Of a stretch of 64,000 nt of DNA, positions 36,167-45,977 are shown in pieces. Under the pieces are notes generated by a model. The model worked only from the letters and a program-made list of their open reading frames with translations. It did not search any database and was not told the origin of the DNA. Each line of letters begins with the position of its first letter. The first letter of the stretch is position 1. Made by a program: the position numbers and the translations under genes. Origin of the DNA: Lachnospiraceae bacterium (GTDB lineage: Bacteria; Bacillota; Clostridia; Lachnospirales; Lachnospiraceae); the NCBI GenBank assembly GCA_017509985.1, contig JAFWOE010000019.1:30524-94523 (forward strand), read 5' to 3'.

Positions 36167-36655
36167 TCAGATCTCGATCTCCAGCTTTCTGTTGCCGGCC
36201 TGATATCTCCGGACTTTTACTCCGGCAGACGCCAGCATGCGCTGGGAAGCGAGGACTGCGGGAGAATCCGGATATTTGTTCATGGAATACACGATCTCCT
36301 TGATCCCGCTTTGAATGATCGCCTTCGTGCATTCATTGCAGGGGAACATCCCTACATAGATCGTGGATCCTTCCAGGGAACCTCCCCGGTAATTCAGGAT
36401 CGCGTTGAGCTCACCGTGGGCAACATACGGATACTTCGTAAGAAGGGGGTCTTCCCCTTCCCGTTCCCAGGGGTACTCGTCATCCGAACATCCCATCGGA
36501 AACCCGTTGTAGCCGATGGAAAGGATCTTGTGATCACTGCTTACGATGCAGGCTCCGACCTGTGTATTGGGATCCTTGGACCGCATGCCTGCAAGCTTCG
36601 CAACAGCCATGAAATACTCATCCCAGGTTATATAATCTGTTCTTTTTCCGCCCAT
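36167..36655 (-). CDS. comEB: dCMP deaminase (ComEB-like)
   Basis: Deaminates dCMP to dUMP for thymidylate synthesis. The 162-residue zinc enzyme has HGELNAIL with zinc His and catalytic Glu, and PCNECTKAI with two zinc Cys; an extra N-terminal DPNTQVGACIV segment is typical. It follows upp by 29 nt, giving a small pyrimidine group with the next gene. Confidence 0.92.
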   Translation of the reverse strand: MGGKRTDYITWDEYFMAVAKLAGMRSKDPNTQVGACIVSSDHKILSIGYNGFPMGCSDDEYPWEREGEDPLLTKYPYVAHGELNAILNYRGGSLEGSTIYVGMFPCNECTKAIIQSGIKEIVYSMNKYPDSPAVLASQRMLASAGVKVRRYQAGNRKLEIEI

Positions 36656-36684
36656 ATCATTCCTCCGGTCTTCCGGGATCCTTC

Positions 36685-37326
<642 letters not shown>

Positions 37327-37385
37327 TTATCTGATGATTTAATATTCCGTCGTTAACTGTCTTCTGAATCTTTTTTCAGCCGGTC

Positions 37386-37817
37386 TTACGGCTCCTCGAT
37401 CTGAGCGATCCGTCTCGCGTGTCTTTCCTCTCCCGAAAAAGGTGTATCCAGGAAGGTGTCCAGGATCATCAGCGCCAGACCGGGGCCGGTGATCCTTGCT
37501 CCGAGTGCAAGCATGTTTGCGTCGTTATGCTGCCTGGTTGCCTGTGCTGAAAAGCAGTCCCCGCAGAGCGCTGCCCTGATTCCCTTGATTTTATTTGCCG
37601 TAATGGAGATACCGATACCGGTTCCGCAGATCAGTACTCCCTTTTCACACTCTCCGGAAGCCACCGCCTGCGCAGCCTTTTTCCCGAAAACGGGATAGTC
37701 GCAGGATTCTTCGGAATAGGTTCCGAAATCCTTGTATTCCAGTCCTCTTTTTTCCAGATGAGCCTTTACTTCCTGCATCAATGCATATCCGCCGTGATCA
37801 CAGCCCAGTGCTATCAT
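37386..37817 (-). CDS. rpiB: Ribose-5-phosphate isomerase B
   Basis: Interconverts ribose-5-phosphate and ribulose-5-phosphate. The 143-residue protein starts GCDHGGYALM and has the active-site Cys in CGTGIGISITANK and the helix region ATRQHNDANMLALGAR. It overlaps the sua5 stop by 4 nt (ATGA). Because RpiB and LacAB are similar, sugar preference is inferred from the single-gene context. Confidence 0.94.
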   Translation of the reverse strand: MIALGCDHGGYALMQEVKAHLEKRGLEYKDFGTYSEESCDYPVFGKKAAQAVASGECEKGVLICGTGIGISITANKIKGIRAALCGDCFSAQATRQHNDANMLALGARITGPGLALMILDTFLDTPFSGEERHARRIAQIEEP

Positions 37818-38863
37818 TCCTGTACCTCCTCTGTATTAATAATCCGATGTCCCGCGGCCTTTTGCAGCCGGTTCATGATCGCCGTTCCGAGATTCGGTGT
37901 GTTGAAAGCCTCGGAATAGATAACGTCCGCGCCCAGCTCGTCCGTTTTTCTTAAAACATCAAAGAGCTTCCGCGCAGTCTCCTCTTCGTTGTCCGCGCCC
38001 CCGAGCGGGAAGACAAACCCCTGACGGTACAGGTCTTTGTGTTCTTCCGAACAGAGGACCGCTGCTTTTTTACCCTGCTCTTCCTTTTCCCGGACAAGCT
38101 CGCGGATCCGTTCCGCGGCACCTTCGCCTTCGACGATCGTCATTTCGGCTTTCGGCGCGTAATGCCGGTATTTCATGCCGGGCGCCTTTGGTGCGGCATC
38201 GCTTTCGAGCCCTGCGTCGGCTTCTACCGGCCCGATGATCTCTTCGATTCTTTTTTTATTATAATACCCCGGTCTCAAAATGACCGGCGGCTCTGCCGTA
38301 AAATCAACGATCGTGGATTCCAGCCCGATGGCACTGCCTCCGCCGTCCAGGATCATTTCAACCTGGCCGTCCAGATCTTCCGCCACATGGGAGGCCCTGG
38401 TCGTACTCGGCCTGCCGGAACGGTTGGCGCTCGGTGCCGCTATAAAGGTGCCGGAAGCACGGATCAGTGCCCGTGCGATCCTGTTGGAAGGAAGCCGTAC
38501 CGCAACCGTATCCAGTCCGCCGGTCGTTTCCTTCGGAACAACCGGAAGCTTTTTCAGGATGATCGTCAGCGGGCCGGGCCACAGTTCTTCGGAAAGCTTT
38601 TTTGCTTTTTCCGGTACCTCGGCCGCCACTTTGTACAGATCGCCGGATTCTGCGATGTGCACGATCAGCGGGTTGTCCGAGGGCCTGCCTTTTGCCGCGT
38701 AGATCTTCTTTGCCGACTGCGGATCAAATGCGTTCCCTCCAAGCCCGTAAACAGTTTCTGTCGGGAAAGCGACCAGGCCGCCTTCTTTTATGATCCTGCC
38801 GGCTTCCCGAATAATATTCTCGTCGATATGCTCTTCCGATACTTCAAGGATCCGGGTCTTCAT
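37814..38863 (-). CDS. ywlC: Threonylcarbamoyl-AMP synthase (Sua5/YwlC)
   Basis: Makes threonylcarbamoyl-AMP for the t6A37 modification of tRNA. The 349-residue long form has the YrdC domain (VAFPTETVYGLGGNAFD, KGRPSDNPLIVHI, AAPSANRSGRPS) and the C-terminal Sua5 domain (PGMKYRHYAPKAEM at the linker). It is coupled to rpiB and lies 5 nt after the DivIVA-like gene. Confidence 0.95.
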   Translation of the reverse strand: MKTRILEVSEEHIDENIIREAGRIIKEGGLVAFPTETVYGLGGNAFDPQSAKKIYAAKGRPSDNPLIVHIAESGDLYKVAAEVPEKAKKLSEELWPGPLTIILKKLPVVPKETTGGLDTVAVRLPSNRIARALIRASGTFIAAPSANRSGRPSTTRASHVAEDLDGQVEMILDGGGSAIGLESTIVDFTAEPPVILRPGYYNKKRIEEIIGPVEADAGLESDAAPKAPGMKYRHYAPKAEMTIVEGEGAAERIRELVREKEEQGKKAAVLCSEEHKDLYRQGFVFPLGGADNEEETARKLFDVLRKTDELGADVIYSEAFNTPNLGTAIMNRLQKAAGHRIINTEEVQE

Positions 38864-38868
38864 GGCTG

Positions 38869-39534
38869 TTATTCCGCAGTGATCTCCCCTGTTTTTTCCA
38901 GATCCGCAGGCAGTTCCGGAAGTTCCTCTGTAAAATCCTCAAAGTCAAAGGAGTTCATTGTGGAAAAGTCCTCGGAATCTGCAATACTATTGATGGAGTG
39001 TACGGTCGTATTAAACTCCTTCTGCATATCATCCACTTTTCTTAACAGCTGGGAAATCTTATCGCTGATGATCGCGTAATCCTTCTTGCAGCGTTCGATC
39101 TGCGCTTCCAGAGACTGCTTTTCACGAAGCGCGTCCGCCGTAGCGTTCAGCCTTGCTTCTTCAATGATCTGTCCGGCCTTTTCCTGCGCCTGGGCAATGA
39201 TCTGATCATGTTCCTGATTGGCCTCGTCCACGACCTTCTTCGCCTGCACATTGGAATCATAGATGATTCGTCCGATCGTATCGTAATTGTCGATATAGCT
39301 CTGATACTTTTCGGCGATATCCTGCTTCATCGTATCGATCTCGGTCTGCTGTTTTTTAACGATTTTGCGAAGTTCCTCAAGCTGGGAATCCTTCATTTCC
39401 AGCTGCTCGCTGAGCCTGTTCTTTTCTTCGGCCGCAGCCTCTTTGATCTCAAAAAACTGCTGATCGACATCCTCTTTGTCGTAGCCCCCTTTTCGAGCAC
39501 TTTTGAACTGATCTTCATTGAAAATCTCTGCCAT
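38869..39534 (-). CDS. DivIVA-like coiled-coil protein
   Basis: A 221-residue protein with a DivIVA-type N-terminus (FNEDQFKSARKGGYDKEDVDQQFFEI) followed by a long coiled coil (about 35-185) and an acidic end. DivIVA proteins mark curved membrane at poles and septa; GpsB and SepIVA are relatives. Start: the second ATG (39534) has AAGGGG at proper spacing, whereas the first ATG (39543) touches the binding site. Confidence 0.85.
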   Translation of the reverse strand: MAEIFNEDQFKSARKGGYDKEDVDQQFFEIKEAAAEEKNRLSEQLEMKDSQLEELRKIVKKQQTEIDTMKQDIAEKYQSYIDNYDTIGRIIYDSNVQAKKVVDEANQEHDQIIAQAQEKAGQIIEEARLNATADALREKQSLEAQIERCKKDYAIISDKISQLLRKVDDMQKEFNTTVHSINSIADSEDFSTMNSFDFEDFTEELPELPADLEKTGEITAE

Positions 39535-39552
39535 TTCTGCCATCCCCTTTTA

Positions 39553-41205
39553 TTACTTTAATACTGTGTTCCAAACATCCCAAACATCGGCTTCCTCCAG
39601 TCCGAGCCTCCAGGCTGAGGCTCCGGCCAGGCCGTACCTGTCGATCAGCTTGAGTTTTTCCTGCAGCGACCGCGCTTCTTCCATCCAGATGCTGTATCGG
39701 GCCGTACTGTCTTCCGAGGCTCCGAAATACTGCCCCAGGCTTTCGTTCCATTCGAGCTTCATACCGCGCTCCGCAACGTATTCCCTGGCCCGCGGCATGG
39801 AGATCGCGACCGATTCGAAGTATCCGGCTCCGAACGGTACCTTCCAGCTTCGCGTATAGAAAGGTACTCCTAAAATGATCTGTTCGGCGGGAACTTCTTC
39901 CAGTGTCTGCTCGATCCCGGTCTGTACGAACGGAAGCGATGCAACTGACCCCGGTTCTTCCGAATATTCTGTATGTTCATCATATCCCATTATAACAACA
40001 TAGTCTACAATTTTTGCCTGCTGCGTCCGGTCATAATGGGCCGTGTAGCCTGGCACATAATTGTCTGCGGAAAGGATCACGCCCGCTTCGTGCGTCTTCA
40101 GGCTCAGTTCGCGCAGGAACTGCAGATACGCCGGCGCCTGCTCGCCCGTGATCGTCTCAAAATCGATGTTCACACCGTCCAGGCCATATTCCCGGACAAC
40201 GTTCATGATCCCGTTCACCAGGTTCTCCCGGCTGACCGGATCCGAAAGGATGCTGCCGGTATCGCCGTCTTCTCCGATGTAATCCGAAACCATGGTCCAG
40301 AGTTTCATGTTTCTGGCCCGGATATTTTCGGCATAAGCCCTGTCCGCCAGGGAATAGATATCGCCGTCTGTATTCTCGATATAGATCCAGGTCGGACAGA
40401 TCACGTTGATATTCCCCGTATCCTCAAGCATGTAGTCCAGGATATCGTTGTTCTCCTGCACATCCACGTAATGCCAGACCATCCGGATCTTCTCATTCAT
40501 TTTAATTCGGTTAAAAGCAGTCAGCATATTGCGTTCGATGGAAATCCCCGTTCCCTTTGTCATCATCAGTTTATTTGTTTCCACACAGCCGGTATACCCG
40601 TCCAGCGTTGTAACAATGCTCCACCCTTTGGTCTCCCCGGTCAGGATGACCTGTGAACCTGCCGGAAGATCGGCAATGATCGGGCTTCTTTTGTTCCCGT
40701 TGACACGAAGCTGTGTATCTTCCGCAGTTTCTTCGACCGTAAGATCCCGGACGTCCGAAAGGATGCTCACCCTGGCCGGTTCGGTATACGCGGTCATCTT
40801 CGCATCCGAATACTTATCTGCAAGGCCTGCTTCGATGTATACTTTCCCCTCGCCGGTCCGGTAAACAATATCGGGATTGTTTTCCGCCGTCCAGATGTTG
40901 TTTGCGTCCTGAAGGGTCAGGTACAGTCTCCCTGTGGCTGTCTCGTAGTAAAAGGGATTTCCGGCAAAGGAAGCGACAAGATCATACGGAAGAAATACGC
41001 TGCCGTTTATGACAAGTGCCATTTCCTCCGAGAGATTTCCGTCGACCAGGACAGCTGCTTCGTTTTCCTGCAGCCCGAAGATCTCACTGGTCTCCAGATA
41101 TTCCGTGCTGTACGAATTGGAAGTTAAAAAAACGGTTCCCGCAACAACAGCAGCGATTGCTATGAGAATGATAACGAGCAGAAGCGGGACATTTTTTTTT
41201 CGCAT
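39553..41205 (-). CDS. Membrane-anchored GH18 family glycosidase
   Basis: A 550-residue surface or secreted protein. A membrane anchor (about residues 6-28) is followed by a region like the copper-amine-oxidase N-terminal domain (SVFLPYDLVASFAGN), an SH3-type domain (~150-215), and a GH18 TIM barrel (~220-550). The catalytic motif is complete: LDGVNIDFE, with the final Glu as acid. Family relatives in Firmicutes (YaaH/SleL, YdhD) cut N-acetylglucosamine bonds in peptidoglycan, often in spores; here the substrate is inferred. It is 18 nt before the DivIVA-like gene. Confidence 0.88.
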   Translation of the reverse strand: MRKKNVPLLLVIILIAIAAVVAGTVFLTSNSYSTEYLETSEIFGLQENEAAVLVDGNLSEEMALVINGSVFLPYDLVASFAGNPFYYETATGRLYLTLQDANNIWTAENNPDIVYRTGEGKVYIEAGLADKYSDAKMTAYTEPARVSILSDVRDLTVEETAEDTQLRVNGNKRSPIIADLPAGSQVILTGETKGWSIVTTLDGYTGCVETNKLMMTKGTGISIERNMLTAFNRIKMNEKIRMVWHYVDVQENNDILDYMLEDTGNINVICPTWIYIENTDGDIYSLADRAYAENIRARNMKLWTMVSDYIGEDGDTGSILSDPVSRENLVNGIMNVVREYGLDGVNIDFETITGEQAPAYLQFLRELSLKTHEAGVILSADNYVPGYTAHYDRTQQAKIVDYVVIMGYDEHTEYSEEPGSVASLPFVQTGIEQTLEEVPAEQIILGVPFYTRSWKVPFGAGYFESVAISMPRAREYVAERGMKLEWNESLGQYFGASEDSTARYSIWMEEARSLQEKLKLIDRYGLAGASAWRLGLEEADVWDVWNTVLK

Positions 41206-41283
41206 ACAGCCCTCCGGTGCTTACGATACTGTCTGAGTCCGGCTTCCCGGGATCTGAAAAGCCGGCAGGAAGCTCTGCCTGTT

Positions 41284-41312
41284 ATTTTACCACAACTTGA
41301 ATCGAAAACCAA
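41284..41312 (-). promoter_or_regulatory. Possible promoter of the GH18 gene
   Basis: TTGGTT (41307-41312), 17 bp, TAAAAT (41284-41289), minus strand, back to back with the mecA promoter. Confidence 0.4.
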
Positions 41313-41369
41313 ACCGAAAAAAGACGCATTCCGGGGCAAAGCGGCAGCGGTGCTCCACCGTTTTGATTA

Positions 41370-41398
41370 TTGCAAACAATACAGGAATGACTTATACT
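41370..41398 (+). promoter_or_regulatory. Promoter of mecA
   Basis: TTGCAA (41370-41375), 17 bp, TATACT (41393-41398) on the plus strand, about 63 nt before the chosen start. Confidence 0.65.
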
Positions 41399-41460
41399 TT
41401 AAAAAAATAAAGATCAATAAGAGTCCATGCAGGTTTGGCGTTCTGCATCAGGTGATAAAT

Positions 41461-42225
41461 ATGAAAATCGAAAAATTAAACGAACATCAGATCAGCTGCA
41501 TCATCACAACGCAGGATCTTATCAATAATCAGATAAAATTGAGCGAACTGGCTCTCGGCAGCGCGAAAGCAAAAAGTTTCTTTCGCGATATCATGCTGAA
41601 GGCCCGGGATGATTACGGCTTTGACGGGCTGAACTCACCGCTTATGATCGAAGCCATGCCGCAGCCTCCGGATATGCTCAAGCTGATCATTACCAAAATG
41701 AGGCCGGAAGCCCGCGGGCTGAACGGCACTGCCGATCTTTCCGAAGATGCTCCGAAAAAGATCGAGCTCCACTTCAAGGGGGCAGACAGCGTTCTGAGCC
41801 TGTTCAAAAAAGCCGAAAACGAAAAAGCTCCGGAACAGAACAAGCTGAAGCGCGGTGAAAACTCCGCTTCGTACGTTTATGATGCGATCCTGAAAGCTCT
41901 GGCAGAAAGCAGTGCCGACTGCGAACCGCAGACGGTGATCGAAGCTTTTCGCTTTGCGAGTATCGACAACATCATCGTTGCAGCAAAGGCCATGAAGGAT
42001 TTTTACGACGGAGAGAATTCCCTGTACCGCGAAACCGGCCAGTCCACCTATCTGCTGGTCGTCCGCTGTGTTACGGAAACTCCGGAGGAATTCAATAAGA
42101 TCTGCAACATGCTCACCGAATACTCGATCCCCGTACACTGTACGGCAAGCGGGGAAAGCTATCTGAGGGAGCATGACAATGAAATGATTGCCGGCAACGC
42201 ACTTCAGGTGCTGGCGAAATTCTGA
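41461..42225 (+). CDS. mecA: MecA-like adaptor protein
   Basis: A 254-residue relative of MecA/YpbH, the adaptor that delivers targets to ClpCP protease. The N-terminus (MKIEKLNEHQISCIITTQDL) and a C-terminal alpha/beta domain (YLLVVRCVTETPEEFNKICNMLTEY in parts) fit the family; the linker is charged and low in conservation, as usual. The start is the ATG at 41461 with AGGTG upstream; 37 codons of upstream open frame show no family match. It is the only plus-strand gene between 22 and 54 kb. Confidence 0.85.
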   Translation: MKIEKLNEHQISCIITTQDLINNQIKLSELALGSAKAKSFFRDIMLKARDDYGFDGLNSPLMIEAMPQPPDMLKLIITKMRPEARGLNGTADLSEDAPKKIELHFKGADSVLSLFKKAENEKAPEQNKLKRGENSASYVYDAILKALAESSADCEPQTVIEAFRFASIDNIIVAAKAMKDFYDGENSLYRETGQSTYLLVVRCVTETPEEFNKICNMLTEYSIPVHCTASGESYLREHDNEMIAGNALQVLAKF

Positions 42226-42230
42226 AGGAT

Positions 42231-42261
42231 CGGGGACTTATCTTTTTAAGACAGGTCCCCG
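42231..42261. terminator. Bidirectional terminator between mecA and the crh-like gene
   Basis: CGGGGAC pairs with GTCCCCG, with an inner CTTA/TAAG helix, between two converging genes. Confidence 0.6.
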
Positions 42262-42266
42262 AAATG

Positions 42267-42530
42267 TTATTCTATGCCGCTGCTCTGAAGAAACTGTTCC
42301 AGTTCGGCAAGAGCCGCCTCTTCATCCGGACCATCCGTGAAAATCTCCACTTCATCACCGTTTTCCGGCGAGAGAGCCAGCATGCCCATAATGCTTTTGG
42401 CGTTCATCTTCCGTCCCCGGAATTCAAGCTGGGCCGAGGAATCATACTTCCCGGCGATGTTCACGAGCATGGCCAGGCTTCTGGCTTCTCTGCCCTCTTC
42501 AAAAGCGACTTTAACTCTTTTTGATATCAT
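42267..42530 (-). CDS. crh: Crh-like HPr-family protein, His15 replaced by Glu
   Basis: An 87-residue HPr fold. At the position of the phosphotransfer His15 there is Glu15 (EGREARS), so it cannot carry phosphate for sugar uptake. Ser46 in NAKSIMGM, the site of HPr kinase, is kept. Bacillus Crh has the same pattern with Gln15 and acts in catabolite repression, and it also lies next to whiA. Function as a CcpA partner or as a target of metabolic signalling is therefore likely but inferred. The ATG overlaps the whiA end by 20 nt. Confidence 0.85.
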   Translation of the reverse strand: MISKRVKVAFEEGREARSLAMLVNIAGKYDSSAQLEFRGRKMNAKSIMGMLALSPENGDEVEIFTDGPDEEAALAELEQFLQSSGIE

Positions 42531-43461
42531 TTTCGGAACCCTCCGCGGCTCTTAAGCCCTCTGCTAAACTACTCAGTTTTCTTAATCTGTGGTTAACGCC
42601 CGACTTCCCGACAGGCGGATCCATCAGTTCGCCCAGTTCCTTCAGCGTTGCTTCGGGATATTCTAAACGCAACCGTGCGATCTCGTCAAGTCCTGCAGAA
42701 AGAGTTTCAAGCCCCTGTTTTTCACGAATAAGCCGGATATCCTCGATCTGTTTGGCAGATGCATTCGCCGCTTTGTTGATATTGGCTGTTTCACAGTTCA
42801 CTTTCCGGTTGACACTGCCGCGCATCGATTTGTAGATCTTCGTATTCTCCAGCTCCAGAAGTCCGACCCGGGCTCCCATAAGGCCGATCAGGTCGGAAAC
42901 CTGCTCGCTTTCCTTGTTGTACAGGGAGTAATACCGTCCTCTTTTAGTGGTTTTCGCACGGATATGCAGGGACGAAAACACTTCTGCCAGGATTTCCGCC
43001 TGCTCCGGGCTGCGGCAGTTGATCTCAAAGTTATAAGACGTTCCGGGATCGTTCACCGTTCCGGCGGAGAGGAAAGCCCCCCGCAGGAACGCTCTTTTAC
43101 AGCATTCCTTTTGTATAAGGAGCCCTGCTTCCGGGACCATTTCGTTTTCCCGGCATTTTATGGTTTTAACCAGGTTCTCACAAATATCGGGATCCGTAAC
43201 GGAAAACGTATATTTTTTGCTCCCGACGGAAGCCTTTTCCTGCACCGGCCCGCTTTTTTTCTTAAAAAGCCGGCTGATCAGCTCTGCAGCCGCATTCAGC
43301 GCGTACGGGTTCCCGGAGTAATAATCCAGCCGCAGCGCTCCGCTTTCTTTCCCGGCCGAAGCCAGGAACCAGGTCAGTGCTGCCAGTTCGGCGATCCTGC
43401 AGTGTCTGGGAGCGTCGATCAGCTGACCCAGTTCTTTTTTCAGATCCGAAGAAAAAGACAT
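42511..43461 (-). CDS. whiA: DNA-binding protein WhiA
   Basis: WhiA has an N-terminal LAGLIDADG-like domain and a C-terminal helix-turn-helix. It controls sporulation genes in Streptomyces and influences division and chromosome segregation in Bacillus. The 316-residue product shows SFSSDLKKELGQL, RGAFLSAGTVNDPGTSYNFEI in parts, and the HTH end with TLKELGELMDPPVGKSGVNHRLRKL in parts. The ATG at 43461 has AGGA 7 nt upstream; two earlier starts are possible. It follows rapZ; yvcK, usually between them, is absent. Confidence 0.95.
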   Translation of the reverse strand: MSFSSDLKKELGQLIDAPRHCRIAELAALTWFLASAGKESGALRLDYYSGNPYALNAAAELISRLFKKKSGPVQEKASVGSKKYTFSVTDPDICENLVKTIKCRENEMVPEAGLLIQKECCKRAFLRGAFLSAGTVNDPGTSYNFEINCRSPEQAEILAEVFSSLHIRAKTTKRGRYYSLYNKESEQVSDLIGLMGARVGLLELENTKIYKSMRGSVNRKVNCETANINKAANASAKQIEDIRLIREKQGLETLSAGLDEIARLRLEYPEATLKELGELMDPPVGKSGVNHRLRKLSSLAEGLRAAEGSENDIKKS

Positions 43462-43504
43462 GTCCCGTTCCTTTTTCATGCACCGCCGTTCTTTGCAGCG
43501 ATGA

Positions 43505-44395
43505 TCAGTTTCTTTTAACAACAGGGTCCTTGATCAGATCCCTGTGTTCCACGCTCACATCAACGGCTTCCATTTCCGCAAGTCTCCGGTAAAGCTCGTT
43601 TGCCATCATGACCGAACGGTGTCTTCCTCCTGTGCAGCCCATCGCGATAACAAGGACGTTCTTGCCCTCTTCGATATAATGCGGGATCAGGAACTTCAGC
43701 AGATCGGCCGTCTTTCTTAAAAACACTTTGGGCGTATCAAAGCTGTTGATATAGTCCATAACCGGCGGATCATTTCCCGAAAGGGAGCGGAGTTCTTCGA
43801 GATAATAAGGATTCGGCAGGAAGCGCACGTCAAACACCAGATCCGCTTCGGCCGGTACGCCGAATTTGTATCCGAAGGAAAGGATCGAGATCGCAATGTG
43901 CTGCCGGTCTTCTTCGTCCGTGAAATGCTTTTCCATGGTGCGCCGGAATTCCGGAAGCAGCATTCCGCTGGTGTCGATGATCGTATCGGCCTGCTTTCTC
44001 AGAAAACTGATCTTTCTGCGTTCAGACCGGACCCCGTCTTCGATGCTACCTTTTTTCCCGACAAGCGGATGCATCCTCCGGGTCTCTTTATACCTCTTGA
44101 CGATCACTTCATTTGAAGCGTCGATAAACAGGATCTCAAAAGGCACTTCTTCCGCCCGCATTTCATCCAGCACGTCCTGGATATCGGTTATTTTCTCACC
44201 GCTGCGGATATCCACCCCCAGCGCTGTCTTTCTGTACTTTTCATCATTACCGTTCAGGATCAGCCGCGCAAAAGTCCGCACCAGCGATACCGGCAGATTG
44301 TCCACACAGAAATACCCCAGATCCTCCAGGATCTTAAGGGCGGAACTTTTCCCGGCGCCCGAAAGGCCCGTAACAATGACAAAACGCTTGATCAT
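43505..44395 (-). CDS. rapZ: RNase adapter/nucleotide-binding protein RapZ (YvcJ)
   Basis: A 296-residue protein with the P-loop GLSGAGKSSA and the C-terminal domain with YNSFDTPKVFL-like NSFDTPKVFL and IAMGCTGGRHRSV. In enterobacteria RapZ guides RNase E to a small RNA; in Bacillus YvcJ binds nucleotides and affects competence. It starts directly after the murB stop and lies upstream of whiA. Confidence 0.95.
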   Translation of the reverse strand: MIKRFVIVTGLSGAGKSSALKILEDLGYFCVDNLPVSLVRTFARLILNGNDEKYRKTALGVDIRSGEKITDIQDVLDEMRAEEVPFEILFIDASNEVIVKRYKETRRMHPLVGKKGSIEDGVRSERRKISFLRKQADTIIDTSGMLLPEFRRTMEKHFTDEEDRQHIAISILSFGYKFGVPAEADLVFDVRFLPNPYYLEELRSLSGNDPPVMDYINSFDTPKVFLRKTADLLKFLIPHYIEEGKNVLVIAMGCTGGRHRSVMMANELYRRLAEMEAVDVSVEHRDLIKDPVVKRN

Positions 44396-45301
44396 TTATC
44401 CTAACGACCTGATTTCCCTTTCCAGAGTAACGCCAAATCTGTCCTCGACTGTTTTTACCACATGCGCGATCAGTGCATTCACATCGGCAGCCGTTGCGCC
44501 GCCCCTGTTGATCACAAAACCGCAGTGCTTTTCCGAAACCTGTGCTCCTCCGACCGTATATCCGGCCAGCTCGGCATCCATGATAAGTTTTCCTGCAAAG
44601 TATCCCTCCGGTCTCTTAAAAGTACTGCCGGCCGACGGGTACTCCAGCGGCTGCTTTGAGGTCCGGGCTTCCTTAAGCTCGGCCAGCTTAGCGCTGATCT
44701 TTTCGGGATCACCGTGCTCCAGACGGATACCGGCTCCGAGAACGATCATATCTGTGTGTTTGATCACACTGGTCCGGTATCCCAGCATCAGCTCTTCCGG
44801 CTTCAGATCCCGGATGCCCCGTCCGGGTTCAAAGACCCGCGCACCGGTGATCACGTCTTTGATCTCTCCGCCGTAGGCCCCGGCGTTCATTGTGACCGCC
44901 CCTCCGAGCGTTCCCGGGATCCCTGACGCAAATTCGAATCCGGTCAGCGCCTGTTCCGCGCAGACCGCCGAAAGTGCCGAAAGCAGGATCCCCGCACGGG
45001 CATAGATTTCGGTCCCGTTCTGTTCGAAGCCGGCCATGTTTTTGAAAATCTGGATGACCGTACCGCGATAGCCTTCATCTGCAGCCAGGATATTGGTCCC
45101 GTTTCCAAGAAGGAACCGCGGTATTTCATTCCGGTCGCAGTAATCGATCACTTTTTCCAGCTGTTCCTCGTCCCGGGGCATGACAAACGCATCCGCCGGT
45201 CCGCCGATCCGAAAACTGGTATGACCGCTCAGAGGCTCGTCAAAAAGAACGCCTCTTTCTCCGCAGATGCTGAAAAGATCTTTTCGGATACTCTCTACCA
45301 T
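44396..45301 (-). CDS. murB: UDP-N-acetylenolpyruvoylglucosamine reductase MurB
   Basis: FAD enzyme reducing UDP-GlcNAc-enolpyruvate to UDP-MurNAc, the second step of peptidoglycan precursor synthesis. The 301-residue protein has SFRIGGPADAFV and LGNGTNILAADEGY for FAD, ASGIPGTLGGAVTMNAGAYG, YRTS, and the catalytic Ser in YPSAGSTFKRP. The murB-rapZ-whiA order is standard in Clostridia. Confidence 0.97.
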   Translation of the reverse strand: MVESIRKDLFSICGERGVLFDEPLSGHTSFRIGGPADAFVMPRDEEQLEKVIDYCDRNEIPRFLLGNGTNILAADEGYRGTVIQIFKNMAGFEQNGTEIYARAGILLSALSAVCAEQALTGFEFASGIPGTLGGAVTMNAGAYGGEIKDVITGARVFEPGRGIRDLKPEELMLGYRTSVIKHTDMIVLGAGIRLEHGDPEKISAKLAELKEARTSKQPLEYPSAGSTFKRPEGYFAGKLIMDAELAGYTVGGAQVSEKHCGFVINRGGATAADVNALIAHVVKTVEDRFGVTLEREIRSLG

Positions 45302-45314
45302 TTTTACACCAATC

Positions 45315-45977
45315 CTATGCCTGTTTAATAATGATCAGCTTACAGATCTTATTGCCTTTTGCCGTAAACTTTTCTTCGTACTCGGTCGGGACATTGCCGC
45401 GCAGCATCTCCGGATCCGAATAGAGGTCGAACGTCGACGCCGTCAGCGTCCAACCGGATTCCGCGATCGTCTCCAGGGAATACCTGAACAGATCTTCATT
45501 ATCTGTTTTAAATTCCACTGCAGCTCCTTCCGGCAGGAGCGAATAATACAGTTTCAGAAACCCCGGTGAGGTAAGCCGTCTCTTTGCGTGGCGTTCTTTC
45601 GGCCACGGATCGGAAAAATTCAGATAGATCTTTTTTATTTCGCCCGGGGCAAATACATCAGCCAGCCTGCCCGCGTCCATGCGGATAAACTTGTAGTTTC
45701 CGGTGCCGGTCCCGGCTTCCCTGGCTTCTTCGGCTTTCTGCACCGCACGGATCAGCACGCTCGAATACATTTCTATGCCGATATAATTGATGTCCGGATT
45801 CAGCATTGCCTGTCTCATAAAGAATCGGCCTTTGCCCATGCCGATCTCGATATGGATCGGCGCTTCATTTCCGAACAGGCTGCTCCATCTGCCTTTATAG
45901 CTTTCCGGCTCGTTGACGCAGAATCCGCTTTCCGCGATCCTGTCCCTCGAGCCGGTCACATTCCGTAGCCTCGACAT
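45315..45977 (-). CDS. trmB: tRNA (guanine-46-N7)-methyltransferase TrmB
   Basis: Makes m7G46 in tRNA. The 220-residue Rossmann methyltransferase has the SAM site IHIEIGMGKGRF, the aromatic/acidic IYLNFSDPWPKERHAKRRL motif in parts, and the late TEYEEKF. It is 13 nt before murB and probably begins that operon. Confidence 0.96.
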   Translation of the reverse strand: MSRLRNVTGSRDRIAESGFCVNEPESYKGRWSSLFGNEAPIHIEIGMGKGRFFMRQAMLNPDINYIGIEMYSSVLIRAVQKAEEAREAGTGTGNYKFIRMDAGRLADVFAPGEIKKIYLNFSDPWPKERHAKRRLTSPGFLKLYYSLLPEGAAVEFKTDNEDLFRYSLETIAESGWTLTASTFDLYSDPEMLRGNVPTEYEEKFTAKGNKICKLIIIKQA

